From Streptomyces coelicoflavus (GTDB lineage: Bacteria > Actinomycetota > Actinomycetes > Streptomycetales > Streptomycetaceae), in contig NZ_BEWB01000011.1 in the NCBI RefSeq assembly GCF_003112555.1, forward strand, positions 186,001-250,000: DNA of 64,000 bases. Direction: 5' to 3'. The translations under genes and the position numbers were made by a program. Positions 1 through 7,580 of the stretch are shown piece by piece. Each line of letters begins with the position of its first letter. Position 1 is the stretch's first letter. Under the pieces are notes generated by a model. The model made no database searches and was not told the origin of the DNA. It saw only the letters and a list, made by a program, of their open reading frames with translations.

Positions 1-542
1 TACATCTGCAAAGCCTCGCGGCCCCAGGCGCCGGGACGGCGGCCGTTGCGCGGCCGGTCCACGGACAGGACGCCGATCAGCTCGCCGCTGCTGCCGCCGC
101 CCTGCGGGCCGGGCGCGTACATCGGGGCGAAGAGCCGGTCCGAGGGGTGCCACTCGTCCTCGAAGCGGGGCGCGGGCCCGTCGGTGTACCACTGCGGGAC
201 GTCGTCGTCGTCGAGGACCCAGCCCTCGGTGTGGGGTATGAAGATCAGGTCGCCCCACTGCTCGCCCATGTTCAGGCGCCGGTCCCAGGACTCCCGGGAG
301 CCCGAGCGGCCGGTGATGAGCGCCTCGGCGGCCTGGTTGCCGGCGAAGGCGGCGACGACGAGGTCGCCGTCGGGGCCGACCAGGTTGACGCACGCCAGCT
401 CGTAGCCGAGGGCCTGGACGACGCCGTCGGCGACGGCCTGGAGGGTGTCGGCCAGGCTGCGGGCCTTGTTCATGTCGGCCATGGCCTGGTGCAGCTGCCG
501 CAGGGACGCAAGGCGGACATAGGGCTCCGAGTCGGTCTCCAT
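1..542 (-). CDS. cdgB: GAF-domain c-di-GMP enzyme, N-terminal part (CdgB-like)
   Basis: The gene runs off the left edge, so only about 180 N-terminal residues are seen. They begin METDSEPYVRLASLRQLHQA and continue into a GAF-type sensory domain (ALGYELACVNLVGPDG, then LIGVLSVDRP). In Streptomyces this N-terminus is typical of CdgB, a GAF-PAS-GGDEF diguanylate cyclase that makes c-di-GMP and affects development. The ATG at 540-542 (complement) has a strong GGGGGGAGG ribosome site. A BldD-like box lies upstream (666-678), and cdgB is a known BldD target. The catalytic GGDEF domain would lie beyond the window, so a different GAF-containing enzyme is possible. Confidence 0.7.
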   Translation of the reverse strand, partial: METDSEPYVRLASLRQLHQAMADMNKARSLADTLQAVADGVVQALGYELACVNLVGPDGDLVVAAFAGNQAAEALITGRSGSRESWDRRLNMGEQWGDLIFIPHTEGWVLDDDDVPQWYTDGPAPRFEDEWHPSDRLFAPMYAPGPQGGGSSGELIGVLSVDRPRNGRRPGAWGREALQM

Positions 543-665
543 GCTCGCCCTCCCCCCGAGACCTCGCAGTGAATCAAGGGTTGTCTTCGGCGCCTTTACT
601 GAGGGTGCCCCGGATCGTGCTCTTGCAGGTTCCCCGCCACTGAATCACAGCGCGCTCCCCACTCG

Positions 666-678
666 GTACACAGGGTCA
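666..678. promoter_or_regulatory. BldD-like operator upstream of cdgB-like gene
   Basis: The 13 bases GTACACAGGGTCA match the BldD consensus TnACnC(A/T)GnGTnA at every defined position except the first. The site is about 125 bases before the cdgB-like start. BldD is the c-di-GMP-responsive repressor of development, and cdgB is a published member of its regulon, so location and sequence agree. Confidence 0.6.
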
Positions 679-693
679 ACAATTACCGCCCCT

Positions 694-709
694 TGTGACT
701 CAAGTCACA
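694..709. promoter_or_regulatory. 16-bp perfect inverted repeat TGTGACT-CA-AGTCACA
   Basis: Two 7-base arms (TGTGACT and AGTCACA) are separated by CA, 16 bases from the BldD-like box. It could be a second operator, for example for a dimeric regulator with TGTGA half-sites such as Crp. The regulator is not known from the sequence. Confidence 0.4.
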
Positions 710-855
710 GCAAAACCTGAACAATTGAGTGGGGATTCCGCGCTTTCCCTGTGTGTTTACCGAACGCAAAGTTTGTGGGTATGCGCACGACTCCTCCCAT
801 GGTCCTAGGTCCCGGTTCCGACCGGGGCCCGATGCCGGGCCGACGCACCGGAGAT

Positions 856-861
856 TAGCGT
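856..861 (+). promoter_or_regulatory. -10 box TAGCGT for a leaderless flavin reductase mRNA
   Basis: TAGCGT ends six bases before the GTG at 868. That spacing puts the transcription start at the start codon and supports 868 as a leaderless start over the internal GTG at 940. Confidence 0.45.
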
Positions 862-867
862 GACGGG

Positions 868-1458
868 GTGCCGAACACTCGATCCCTCACCAGCCCCGCG
901 CCTCCGTTCCCGTCGCCCGCCTCCGGGCATTCTGAGGGGGTGAGCAACGAGGAGTTCCGTGCCGCCATGTCCCGGCTGGCCTCGGGCGTGGTCCTGGTGA
1001 CCGCGCAGGAGCCGCCGCTGGATCCCGACGACCCGCTGGCTCCGCGCGGCGAGGACGTCGGCATGACGGCCACCGCGTTCATGTCGGTGTCCCTGGACCC
1101 GCCGCTGGTCCTGGTCAGCCTGCGCGAGGGCTCCCGCATGGACGACCTGCTGGACGAGCAGCCCCTGTGGGCGGTCTCCGTCCTCTCCGAGAGCCAGCGG
1201 CACATCGCGGGCCGCTTCGCGATGAAGGGCCGCGTCAGCGACCGCCTCCTGTTCGCGGACATCCCGTACGTGCGGGGCGAGGCGACCGGGGCGCCGCTGG
1301 CGGGCGGCGCCCTGGCGACCCTGGAGTGCCGCACCGAACAGCGGGTGCCGGCCGGCGACCACACCCTCGTGATCGGGCGGGTCCTCACCGCCTCGCTGCC
1401 GAGCGGCGACGGGGGGCCGCTGACGTACTTCCGGGGGCGCTACCGGCATCTGGGTTGA
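868..1458 (+). CDS. Flavin reductase-like FMN-binding protein
   Basis: The 196-residue product has the FMN-binding split-barrel pattern: FRAAMSRLASGVVLVTA near the N-terminus, GMTATAFMSVSLDPPLVLVSL in the middle (the usual flavin pocket), and DHTLVIGRV near the C-terminus. Such proteins reduce free FMN/FAD with NAD(P)H, often for a partner monooxygenase. No oxygenase partner is adjacent. GTG 868 is chosen because a TAGCGT box lies exactly six bases before it; GTG 940 (VSNEEF) is the alternative and would begin right at the domain. The first 24 residues are Pro/Ser-rich and not part of the fold. Confidence 0.75.
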   Translation: MPNTRSLTSPAPPFPSPASGHSEGVSNEEFRAAMSRLASGVVLVTAQEPPLDPDDPLAPRGEDVGMTATAFMSVSLDPPLVLVSLREGSRMDDLLDEQPLWAVSVLSESQRHIAGRFAMKGRVSDRLLFADIPYVRGEATGAPLAGGALATLECRTEQRVPAGDHTLVIGRVLTASLPSGDGGPLTYFRGRYRHLG

Positions 1459-1494
1459 GCGGGGAATTCACTCGCCCGTGCCCCGCGCCCGGCC

Positions 1495-1500
1495 TAGGGT
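1495..1500 (+). promoter_or_regulatory. -10 box TAGGGT for a leaderless GNAT gene
   Basis: TAGGGT ends six bases before the ATG at 1507, and there is no Shine-Dalgarno sequence. A leaderless transcript is the simplest reading. Confidence 0.5.
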
Positions 1501-1506
1501 GCGCGC

Positions 1507-1989
1507 ATGACGACCAGCACGACGCTCCGCCTGGAGGAGATCACCCCGGCGAACATCGAGGCCGCCCTCGCGATACGGGTGCGGCCCGAGCAGGAGTTCG
1601 CCGTCGACCCGGTGGTGAAGTCCCTCGCCGAGGCGTACGTCCACGGCGAGAAGGCCTGGCCGCGCCTGATCCTCGACGGCGACCGTCCGGTCGGCTTCCT
1701 CATGGGGTTCTTCGGCGTCGACTGGTACGACGACGGCAGCGCACTGCGCTCCGGCCTGTGGCGCCTGAACATCGCCGCCGGGGAACAGGGCCGGGGATAC
1801 GGCCGCTTCGCCGTGGAGTCGGTGGCCGCCGAGGTCCGGCGCCGCGGCGGCACGGAGTGCTTCGTCACCTGGCACCCCGGCGAGCACGGCCCCGAGAACT
1901 TCTACCTGGGCCTCGGCTTCCGGCCCAACGGGGAGAAGGCCGAGGAGGAGACGGTCGGCGTGCTGGCGCTGGACGGGCCGGCTCTCTGA
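1507..1989 (+). CDS. GNAT family N-acetyltransferase
   Basis: This 160-residue single-domain protein has the GNAT layout. An N-terminal LRLEEITPANIEAALAI strand-helix leads to PVGFLMGFFG, then RLNIAAGEQGRGYGRFAVE (the Q-x-x-G-x-G/A acetyl-CoA loop, here EQGRGYG) and NFYLGLGFRPNGE, the usual C-terminal strand. It transfers an acetyl group from acetyl-CoA to an amine. The pattern resembles spermidine/diamine acetyltransferases, but the substrate cannot be read from sequence. Confidence 0.85.
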   Translation: MTTSTTLRLEEITPANIEAALAIRVRPEQEFAVDPVVKSLAEAYVHGEKAWPRLILDGDRPVGFLMGFFGVDWYDDGSALRSGLWRLNIAAGEQGRGYGRFAVESVAAEVRRRGGTECFVTWHPGEHGPENFYLGLGFRPNGEKAEEETVGVLALDGPAL

Positions 1990-1996
1990 CCGGGCT

Positions 1997-2434
1997 TCAG
2001 TCCCAGTTCTTCGGGGAGCGTCCCCGCTTGGTCTGGGAACGCTCCTTCTTCTCCCGCAGCCGGCGTTCGTTGATGCCGCGCGGGATGCGGGTCGGCCTGC
2101 GGGGCCGGGGCGGGGGCGCGGTGGCCTCGGCGAGGAGCGCGGCCAGGCGCACGGCGGCGGTCTCCCGGTTGCGCCACTGGGAGCGGTGCTCGGAGGCGCG
2201 GACGGTGACGACCCCGCCGGACAGCCGCCCGGCGAGCCGCTCGAGCGCCCGCTGCTTCCACACCTCGGGCAGGGCCTCGGTGCGCGCCAGGTCGAAGCGC
2301 AGCTCCACCGCCGTGTCCGTGGTGTTGACGTGCTGTCCGCCGGGTCCCGAGGAACGCGAGAAACGCCAGACGAGCTCGGCCTCGGGCAGGGAGACGGAGC
2401 CGCGGATGACATGGGGACCGGACATGCCCTCCAT
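1997..2434 (-). CDS. arfB: Class I release factor-like peptidyl-tRNA hydrolase (ArfB/YaeJ type)
   Basis: The 145-residue protein carries the GGQ loop (RSSGPGGQHVNTTDTAVELRFD) that hydrolyses peptidyl-tRNA in the ribosomal P site. It lacks the codon-recognition domains of RF1/RF2. The C-terminal tail is basic (RRLREKKERSQTKRGR), as in ArfB, where it enters the empty mRNA channel of stalled ribosomes. Length and layout match ArfB, and the role is rescue of ribosomes on non-stop mRNA. It converges with the GNAT gene, seven bases apart. Confidence 0.88.
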   Translation of the reverse strand: MEGMSGPHVIRGSVSLPEAELVWRFSRSSGPGGQHVNTTDTAVELRFDLARTEALPEVWKQRALERLAGRLSGGVVTVRASEHRSQWRNRETAAVRLAALLAEATAPPPRPRRPTRIPRGINERRLREKKERSQTKRGRSPKNWD

Positions 2435-2633
2435 GTTCCCGCCCCCGGGCGGCGCACGTCACCCGAATATCCCGGGCGCGTTCTCCCGGCCCCGGCCCCG
2501 GCGTTCCGGTCCCGGCCTTCCGGCCTCGGTAAAGAAAGTAAAGAGAGGCGGAACCTTGTGGACCCCTCTCGTCGTTCATGGTGGTAGCTGTAGCTTTCTT
2601 GCCGTACGTAAACGAGGGAAGGGACTCCCAACA

Positions 2634-3209
2634 ATGGCTGTAAGCCTGTCCAAGGGTGGCAACGTCTCGCTCACCAAGGAGGCTCCGGGCCTGACCGAAG
2701 TCACCGTGGGGCTCGGCTGGGACGTCCGCACCACCACCGGCACCGACTTCGACCTCGACGCCTCCGCGATCGCGGTCAACACGCAGGGCAAGGTCTACTC
2801 CGACGCCCACTTCGTCTTCTTCAACAACAAGCAGACGCCGGACAACACGATCGTCCACACCGGTGACAACCGCACCGGCGAGGGCGCCGGCGACGACGAG
2901 GCGATCAACGTCAACCTGGCGGGTCTGCCGGCCGACATCGAGAAGATCGTCTTCCCGGTCTCGATCTACGACGCGGAGAACCGCTCGCAGAACTTCGGCC
3001 AGGTCCGCAACGCCTACATCCGCATCCTCAACCAGGCCGGCGGCGCCGAGATCGCCCGCTACGACCTGTCCGAGGACGCGGCCACCGAGACCGCCATGGT
3101 CTTCGGCGAGCTGTACCGCAACGGCGCCGAGTGGAAGTTCCGCGCCGTCGGCCAGGGCTACGCCTCGGGCCTGGTGGGCATCGCCCAGGACTTCGGCGTG
3201 AACGTCTGA
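2634..3209 (+). CDS. terD: TerD family calcium-binding stress protein
   Basis: The 191-residue product is a full-length TerD domain. It opens MAVSLSKGGNVSLTKEAPGL and has FDLDASA, VYSDAHFVFFNN, GEGAGDDEAINVNL (acidic Ca2+-binding loop) and the FGQVRNAYIRI segment. TerD proteins are cytoplasmic, bind calcium and are linked to tellurite and oxidative stress; Streptomyces carry several copies that affect development. The ATG follows AGGGAAGGGA. A leader of about 100 bases precedes it and a strong hairpin follows it. Confidence 0.93.
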   Translation: MAVSLSKGGNVSLTKEAPGLTEVTVGLGWDVRTTTGTDFDLDASAIAVNTQGKVYSDAHFVFFNNKQTPDNTIVHTGDNRTGEGAGDDEAINVNLAGLPADIEKIVFPVSIYDAENRSQNFGQVRNAYIRILNQAGGAEIARYDLSEDAATETAMVFGELYRNGAEWKFRAVGQGYASGLVGIAQDFGVNV

Positions 3210-3231
3210 CGTTCACCCGCTCGTTCGTTCC

Positions 3232-3273
3232 GCACGCAGGCCCCCCGGACGTCCGGCCGGGGGGCCTGCGTGC
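3232..3273. terminator. Bidirectional hairpin terminator between terD and senR
   Basis: Two perfect 17-base arms (3232-3248 and 3257-3273) enclose an 8-base loop. It sits between the convergent terD and senR genes and can serve both. Confidence 0.8.
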
Positions 3274-3279
3274 GTCCCG

Positions 3280-3933
3280 TCACGGCAGCAGGCGCTGCTC
3301 CTTGGCCACCGCGACCGCTCCGGTGCGGGTGTCGACGCCGAGCTTGTCGTAGATGCGGCGCAGGTGGGTCTTCACCGTGGCCTCGCTGATGAACAGGGCG
3401 CGGGCGATCTCCCGGTTGCCGAGGCCGGTGGCGAGCTGGGCCAGGATGTCGCGTTCGCGGTCGGTGAGGGCGGGCCGCGGCTTGCGCAGGCCGGCCATGA
3501 CCCGGCCGGCGACCGGCCCGGACAGTGCCGCGCGGCCCCGGGCGGCGGCGTGGATGGCCGCGAACAGCTCCTCGGGGCGTTCGGCCTTCAGCAGGTAGCC
3601 GGTCGCGCCGGCCTCGATGGCGCGGGTGATGTCGGCGTCGGTGTCGTAGGTGGTCAGCACGAGGACGTGCGGTGTCCGGCCGGTGCCCGTGGTGAGGCGG
3701 CGGGTGGTCTCCACGCCGTCGATGCCGGCGCCGAGCTGAAGGTCCATCAGTACGACGTCCGGCGCCAGCCGCGCGGCGAGCGCGAGCGCCTCCTCGCCGG
3801 TGCCCGCCTCACCGGCCACCTCGATGCCGGGGGCGCTGTCGAGCAGGGCGAGCAGCCCGGCGCGTACGACGACGTGGTCGTCGCAGACCAGGATGCGGAC
3901 GGGGTCGGGTCCGCCGTCTGCCGGGTGGGTCAT
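3280..3933 (-). CDS. senR: NarL/LuxR-type response regulator SenR
   Basis: This 217-residue regulator has a receiver domain (RILVCDDHVVVRAG, phospho-acceptor in VVLMDLQLG, conserved Lys in GYLLKAERP) and a C-terminal GerE helix-turn-helix (LTDRERDILAQLATGLGNREIARALFISEATVKTH, about 150-205). It overlaps the senS stop as ATGA, so the two are translationally coupled. With an HbpS homologue divergent beside the kinase, this is the SenS-SenR redox/haem system. In S. reticuli SenR is known to control catalase-peroxidase and hbpS. Confidence 0.88.
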   Translation of the reverse strand: MTHPADGGPDPVRILVCDDHVVVRAGLLALLDSAPGIEVAGEAGTGEEALALAARLAPDVVLMDLQLGAGIDGVETTRRLTTGTGRTPHVLVLTTYDTDADITRAIEAGATGYLLKAERPEELFAAIHAAARGRAALSGPVAGRVMAGLRKPRPALTDRERDILAQLATGLGNREIARALFISEATVKTHLRRIYDKLGVDTRTGAVAVAKEQRLLP

Positions 3934-5183
3934 CGCGGTGCCTCCATCGGGCCGGCCGGGTCTGCCGGGTCGGTTCGGGGCGGGTCCAGGGGCACGGCGG
4001 CGGACAGGGCGGTGCCCTCGCCGGGCGCGGACTCGACGGTCAGGGTGCCGCCGAGGCCGCGCAACCGGGCGCGCATGGCGGGCAGTCCGTGTCCGCGCAC
4101 CCCGGTGCCGGCGCCGGGCGGCTCCGCCGGGTCGAAGCCTTGCCCGTCGTCGGTGACGTCCAGGACGACCTCGTCGTCGAGGAGGGTGAGGCTGAGCACG
4201 GCGGTGGACGCGCCCGCGTGCTCCCGGACGTTGGCCAGGGCGCCCTGGGCGACGCGCAGCAGCGCCGACTGGACGCGGTCGGGCAGCGCCGGGGCGCGGG
4301 CACCGTCGTCGACGTGGACGCGCACGGTGAGGTGGTCGCCGGACTCCCGTGCGGCCAGCGCCCGCAGCGCCGCCGCCAGGCCCCCGCCGCGAGCCAGGTC
4401 GGCCGGGGCCAGGTCGTGGACGAAGCGGCGGGCCTCGGCCAGGTTGTGCTCGGCGACGGAGGCGGCGCCGCGGACGTGGGTGCGCGCCTTGTCCCGGTCC
4501 GACTCCCAGACCCGCTCGGCGGCCTGGAGCAGCATCCGCTGGCTGGACAGGCCCTGGGCGAGGCTGTCGTGAATCTCCATGGACAGCCGCTCGCGTTCGG
4601 CGAGGGTGCCCGCGCGGCGCTCGGAGGCGGCGAGTTCGCGGCGGGTGCGGATCAGGTCGTCGATCAGGACCCGCTGCCGGGCCGCCTGCCGTTCGGTGTG
4701 CAGGAACACGGCGGCGGCGATGGCGGCGACGGCGGGCGGGGCGAGCAGCAGGTTCGGGTCGAAGCCTCCCGCGAGCCGCAGCTGCGCGGCGACGACGAAC
4801 ACCGTCAGGACGGTGACCAGGACGAGCGCCGCCCGGGCCGGCAGGGTGCGCAGGCCGGTGTAGAAGAGGGGCACCGCACACCAGGCGAAGCTGGGTGCAA
4901 GCACGACCAGCACCATCCACACCACGACCACCGGGCCCAGCCGGACCAGGCGCCGCCGGGCCTGTGGCGCTCCGGGATCCGGCGGCTCGGGGCCGCTCAG
5001 GACGGGCCCGAGCAGGTGGAGCACCGCGAGGGTGAGTGACAGGGCGAAGATCCACGGGGTGCGGGGCTCGCCGGGGTGGCGCAGCAGGAAGCGGGCGAGG
5101 GCGCCGCCGAGCAGCAGGAAGAACGCCACGTGCATGACGGCGCCGAGCCACCGGGTGTCCGGGTGGTCGTACGGTTTCTGCAT
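3930..5183 (-). CDS. senS: Sensor histidine kinase SenS
   Basis: The 417-residue kinase has about five N-terminal membrane segments and a HisKA_3 dimerisation helix with the phospho-acceptor in MEIHDSLAQGLSSQ (His at about residue 205). A HATPase domain follows (NVREHAGAS, DDGQGFDP, GHGLPAMRARL, GGTLTVESAPGEGT). It belongs to the NarX/DegS-like class. In S. reticuli the extracellular partner HbpS controls SenS autophosphorylation in response to haem iron and peroxide. The start MQKPYDHPD is chosen because the upstream extension is not membrane-like. Confidence 0.88.
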   Translation of the reverse strand: MQKPYDHPDTRWLGAVMHVAFFLLLGGALARFLLRHPGEPRTPWIFALSLTLAVLHLLGPVLSGPEPPDPGAPQARRRLVRLGPVVVVWMVLVVLAPSFAWCAVPLFYTGLRTLPARAALVLVTVLTVFVVAAQLRLAGGFDPNLLLAPPAVAAIAAAVFLHTERQAARQRVLIDDLIRTRRELAASERRAGTLAERERLSMEIHDSLAQGLSSQRMLLQAAERVWESDRDKARTHVRGAASVAEHNLAEARRFVHDLAPADLARGGGLAAALRALAARESGDHLTVRVHVDDGARAPALPDRVQSALLRVAQGALANVREHAGASTAVLSLTLLDDEVVLDVTDDGQGFDPAEPPGAGTGVRGHGLPAMRARLRGLGGTLTVESAPGEGTALSAAVPLDPPRTDPADPAGPMEAPR

Positions 5184-5435
5184 CCGGCGCCCGCTTCCTC
5201 GTGCCCGTCTCTCCTGCCGTCGCTGTTCCACAACGTGCCGCAGAGAACCGCTGAGCTGCGTGGACACTCCCATGGTGCCCTGTTCGGACGCCTCGCGGGT
5301 CAACCGATCGGACGACCCCGCCGTCGTCCGTTCCGCCGCCCACGAGCAGCCGGAACGGCGACCCCGCGCCCCCGGTGCCAGCCGGAGAGTGGAGAACACG
5401 AACCCGACCACTCCCACCCGGAGGAGCAGCCCACC
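5184..5435. other. Divergent senS/hbpS promoter region
   Basis: These 252 non-coding bases separate senS and hbpS. By analogy with S. reticuli a SenR-binding site is expected here, but I cannot point to a specific operator. Confidence 0.4.
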
Positions 5436-6005
5436 ATGAAGAAGACCCTCTCCCGTCGTGCCCGCGTCGCCACCGGCGGTGCCGTGCTCGCCGCCGTCGC
5501 CGCCGGCACCTTCGGCACGGTGGCCGCGAACGCCTCCGCCCCCGAGAGCTCCCGGGACGCCGCGGTGTCCGCCGCCCCCGCCGCAGCGGCCGGCAAGCGC
5601 GACACCACCACCTCCACGCACCTGACGATCGACGCCGCCGGCGAGGCCGCGCGGGCCGCACTGAAGGCCGCCGAGAAGGAGGGCCAGCGGATCACGGTCG
5701 CGGTCGTCGACCGCAACGGCAACACGATCCTCACCATGCGCGGCGACGGTGCCGGCCCGCAGTCCTACGAGTCGGCCGAGAGGAAGGCCTACACGGCCGT
5801 CTCCTGGAACGCGCCCACCAGCGAGCTGGAGGGCCGCCTGGAGAACGCCCCGAACCTCAAGGACATCCCGGGCACGCTGTTCCTGGGCGGCGGCGTCCCG
5901 GTCACCGCCGGCAAGGCGCCGATCGCCGGCATCGGCGTCGCGGGCGCCCCGTCCGGCGCCCTGGACGAGAAGTTTGCCCAGGCCGGCGCGGCGGTACTGA
6001 ACTAG
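5436..6005 (+). CDS. hbpS: Secreted haem-binding redox sensor HbpS (GlcG/HbpS family)
   Basis: The 189-residue precursor begins MKKTLSRRARVATGGAVLAA, a signal peptide with a twin-arginine-like SRRARVA, and an Ala-rich cleavage region ending near residue 31. The mature part is a GlcG/DUF336 domain: LTIDAAGEAARAALKAAEKEG, VAVVDRNGNTILTMRGDGAGP, ESAERKAYTAVSW, GTLFLGGGVPV, GIGVAGAPSG. HbpS forms octamers outside the cell, binds haem and iron, and acts on SenS. A GAGGAG ribosome site precedes the ATG, and the gene is divergent from senS across 252 bases. Confidence 0.9.
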   Translation: MKKTLSRRARVATGGAVLAAVAAGTFGTVAANASAPESSRDAAVSAAPAAAAGKRDTTTSTHLTIDAAGEAARAALKAAEKEGQRITVAVVDRNGNTILTMRGDGAGPQSYESAERKAYTAVSWNAPTSELEGRLENAPNLKDIPGTLFLGGGVPVTAGKAPIAGIGVAGAPSGALDEKFAQAGAAVLN

Positions 6006-6088
6006 GCTCGACCGGCCGGCGCCGGACCAGCACCTCCCGGCCCGCGCCCGGTCCCAACAGCCGGTCCCAACAGCCGCTCCCAGCGGGC

Positions 6089-6102
6089 GTTTCACGTGAA
6101 AC
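6089..6102. other. parS centromere-like site (ParB binding)
   Basis: GTTTCACGTGAAAC is a perfect 14-bp palindrome identical to the consensus parS of Streptomyces. ParB binds these sites, clustered around oriC, to segregate chromosomes during sporulation. It lies between hbpS and the M1 peptidase gene, a few bases before that gene's -10 box. Its presence implies a core chromosomal position within several hundred kb of oriC. Confidence 0.88.
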
Positions 6103-6108
6103 ACCCCA

Positions 6109-6114
6109 TAGGAT
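6109..6114 (+). promoter_or_regulatory. -10 box TAGGAT for leaderless M1 peptidase gene
   Basis: TAGGAT ends six bases before the GTG at 6121 and begins seven bases after the parS site. ParB on parS could therefore overlap the promoter. Confidence 0.45.
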
Positions 6115-6120
6115 CACGAG

Positions 6121-7536
6121 GTGCGCACCCCCCGTCTGCTCCTCGCCGCCGCCACCACCCTCGCCCTCGCGGCGTGCAGTGGCGGCGGCGCGGTCGAGGG
6201 CACTCCCGGCGGCTCGGGAGTGCGCGACCCGTACTTCCCCAAGGCGGGCAATGGCGGCTACGACATCGGCCACTACGACCTGACCCTGGACTACGACCCC
6301 GATACGGATGCCGATGCCGGGCACCTCGCCGGCACCGCGGTGATCACCGCCCGCGCGACCGAGGACCTGTCCGCCTTCAACCTGGACCTCAAGGGCCTGG
6401 ACGTGGAGACGGTCGAGGTCGAGGGCCGGGACGCCCGCTTCAACCGGGCCGGGCAGGAACTGACCGTGCGTCCGGCCCACGAACTGAACGACGGTGAGAC
6501 GTTCCGCGTGACCGTCCGGTACTCCGGCGAGCCGCAGACCGTCACCGACCCCGACGACTCGGAGGAGGGCTGGCTGCCCACGGCCGACGGCGCGGTCGGG
6601 CTGGGGGAGCCGACGGGCTCGATGGCCTGGTTCCCCGGCAGCCACCACCCCTCCGACAAGGCGACGTACGACCTCGCGATGACCGTGCCGGAGGGCCTTG
6701 GCGTGGTCTCCAACGGTGAGTTGCGCGACGAGCGGACCCGGGCCGGCCGTACGACGTTCACCTGGCACACCGCCGAGCCGATGGCGAGCCACGTCGTCAC
6801 GGTCGCCGTGGGCGAGTGGGAGACCGCCCGCTCCACCACGGCCGACGGCCTGACCGTCTACACGGCGGTCGACCCGGCACAGGCCGACGCGAGCCGGAAG
6901 GTCCTGAAGCGGATCCCCGAGGTCATGGACTGGGGACAGGAGAACTTCGGGCCCTACCCCTTCTCCTCCACCGGCGCGATCGTCGACCGGGACGAGGACG
7001 CCGGGTACGCCCTGGAGACCCAGAACCGGCCCTACTTCCCCGGCGCCCCCGACACCGTCCTGCTCGTCCACGAACTCGCCCACCAGTGGTACGGGAACTC
7101 CGTCAGCCCGAAGACCTGGCGGGACATGTGGCTCAACGAGGGTTTCGCCACCTACGCGGAGTGGCTGTGGGAGGAGGACCACGGCGGCGACACGGCCCAG
7201 GAGACCTTCGAGGCGCTCTACGACGGCACGTACTACGACGACGAGGACGCGAACGACTCGATCTGGGCGTTCCCGCCCGCGGACCCGCCCGACGCGGCGC
7301 ACATCTCCGACAGCCCGGTCTACCAGCGGGGCGCGATGGTCCTGCACAAGATCCGCGAGACGGTCGGCGACGACGCCTTCTGGGACCTGCTGCACGGCTG
7401 GGCCGCCGCCCACCGCCACGGCAACGCGGACACCGACGACTTCACGGCGTACGTGGAGAAGTCGGCGCCGGACGAGGACTTCACGGAGATCTGGACGGAC
7501 TGGCTGCGCGGGGACGGCCGGCCGGACTCCCCCTGA
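6121..7536 (+). CDS. M1 family metallopeptidase lipoprotein
   Basis: The 471-residue product starts with a lipoprotein signal ending LAAAATTLALAAC, so it is probably anchored outside the membrane. The gluzincin motif HELAHQWYGNSV (from about residue 318) with WLNEGFATY downstream gives HExxH-x18-E zinc coordination. The exopeptidase signature appears as ETQNRPYF rather than the usual GxMEN. M1 enzymes remove N-terminal residues. The protein keeps the N-terminal beta-sandwich and catalytic domain but lacks the large C-terminal helical domain of aminopeptidase N. Confidence 0.88.
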   Translation: MRTPRLLLAAATTLALAACSGGGAVEGTPGGSGVRDPYFPKAGNGGYDIGHYDLTLDYDPDTDADAGHLAGTAVITARATEDLSAFNLDLKGLDVETVEVEGRDARFNRAGQELTVRPAHELNDGETFRVTVRYSGEPQTVTDPDDSEEGWLPTADGAVGLGEPTGSMAWFPGSHHPSDKATYDLAMTVPEGLGVVSNGELRDERTRAGRTTFTWHTAEPMASHVVTVAVGEWETARSTTADGLTVYTAVDPAQADASRKVLKRIPEVMDWGQENFGPYPFSSTGAIVDRDEDAGYALETQNRPYFPGAPDTVLLVHELAHQWYGNSVSPKTWRDMWLNEGFATYAEWLWEEDHGGDTAQETFEALYDGTYYDDEDANDSIWAFPPADPPDAAHISDSPVYQRGAMVLHKIRETVGDDAFWDLLHGWAAAHRHGNADTDDFTAYVEKSAPDEDFTEIWTDWLRGDGRPDSP

Positions 7537-7556
7537 GCCGGCCGGACTCCCCCTCA
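7517..7556 (+). repeat. 20-bp tandem direct repeat spanning the M1 peptidase stop codon
   Basis: Two 20-base units (7517-7536 and 7537-7556) differ at one base, GA versus CA near the end. The stop codon TGA is the end of the first unit, so the second copy is a 3' duplication. Confidence 0.8.
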
Positions 7557-7580
7557 GCCGCCCGCTCCTCCGCCGCCGCT

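Larger units (their letters stand above)
543..867. other. Intergenic region between cdgB-like gene and flavin reductase gene
   Basis: This non-coding stretch of about 325 bases is less GC-rich than its surroundings and separates two divergent genes. It holds a BldD-like box, a 16-bp perfect inverted repeat and the extended leader of the leftward gene. I see no convincing small ORF or RNA gene in it. Confidence 0.6.

Noticed and set aside
1167..3209. A 680-codon open frame covering several genes on the plus strand
   Set aside because: Only its 3' part (from 2634, TerD) is coding; the rest is Arg/Pro/Gly-rich sequence in the wrong frame over the flavin reductase, GNAT and ArfB-like genes, a usual artefact of high GC.
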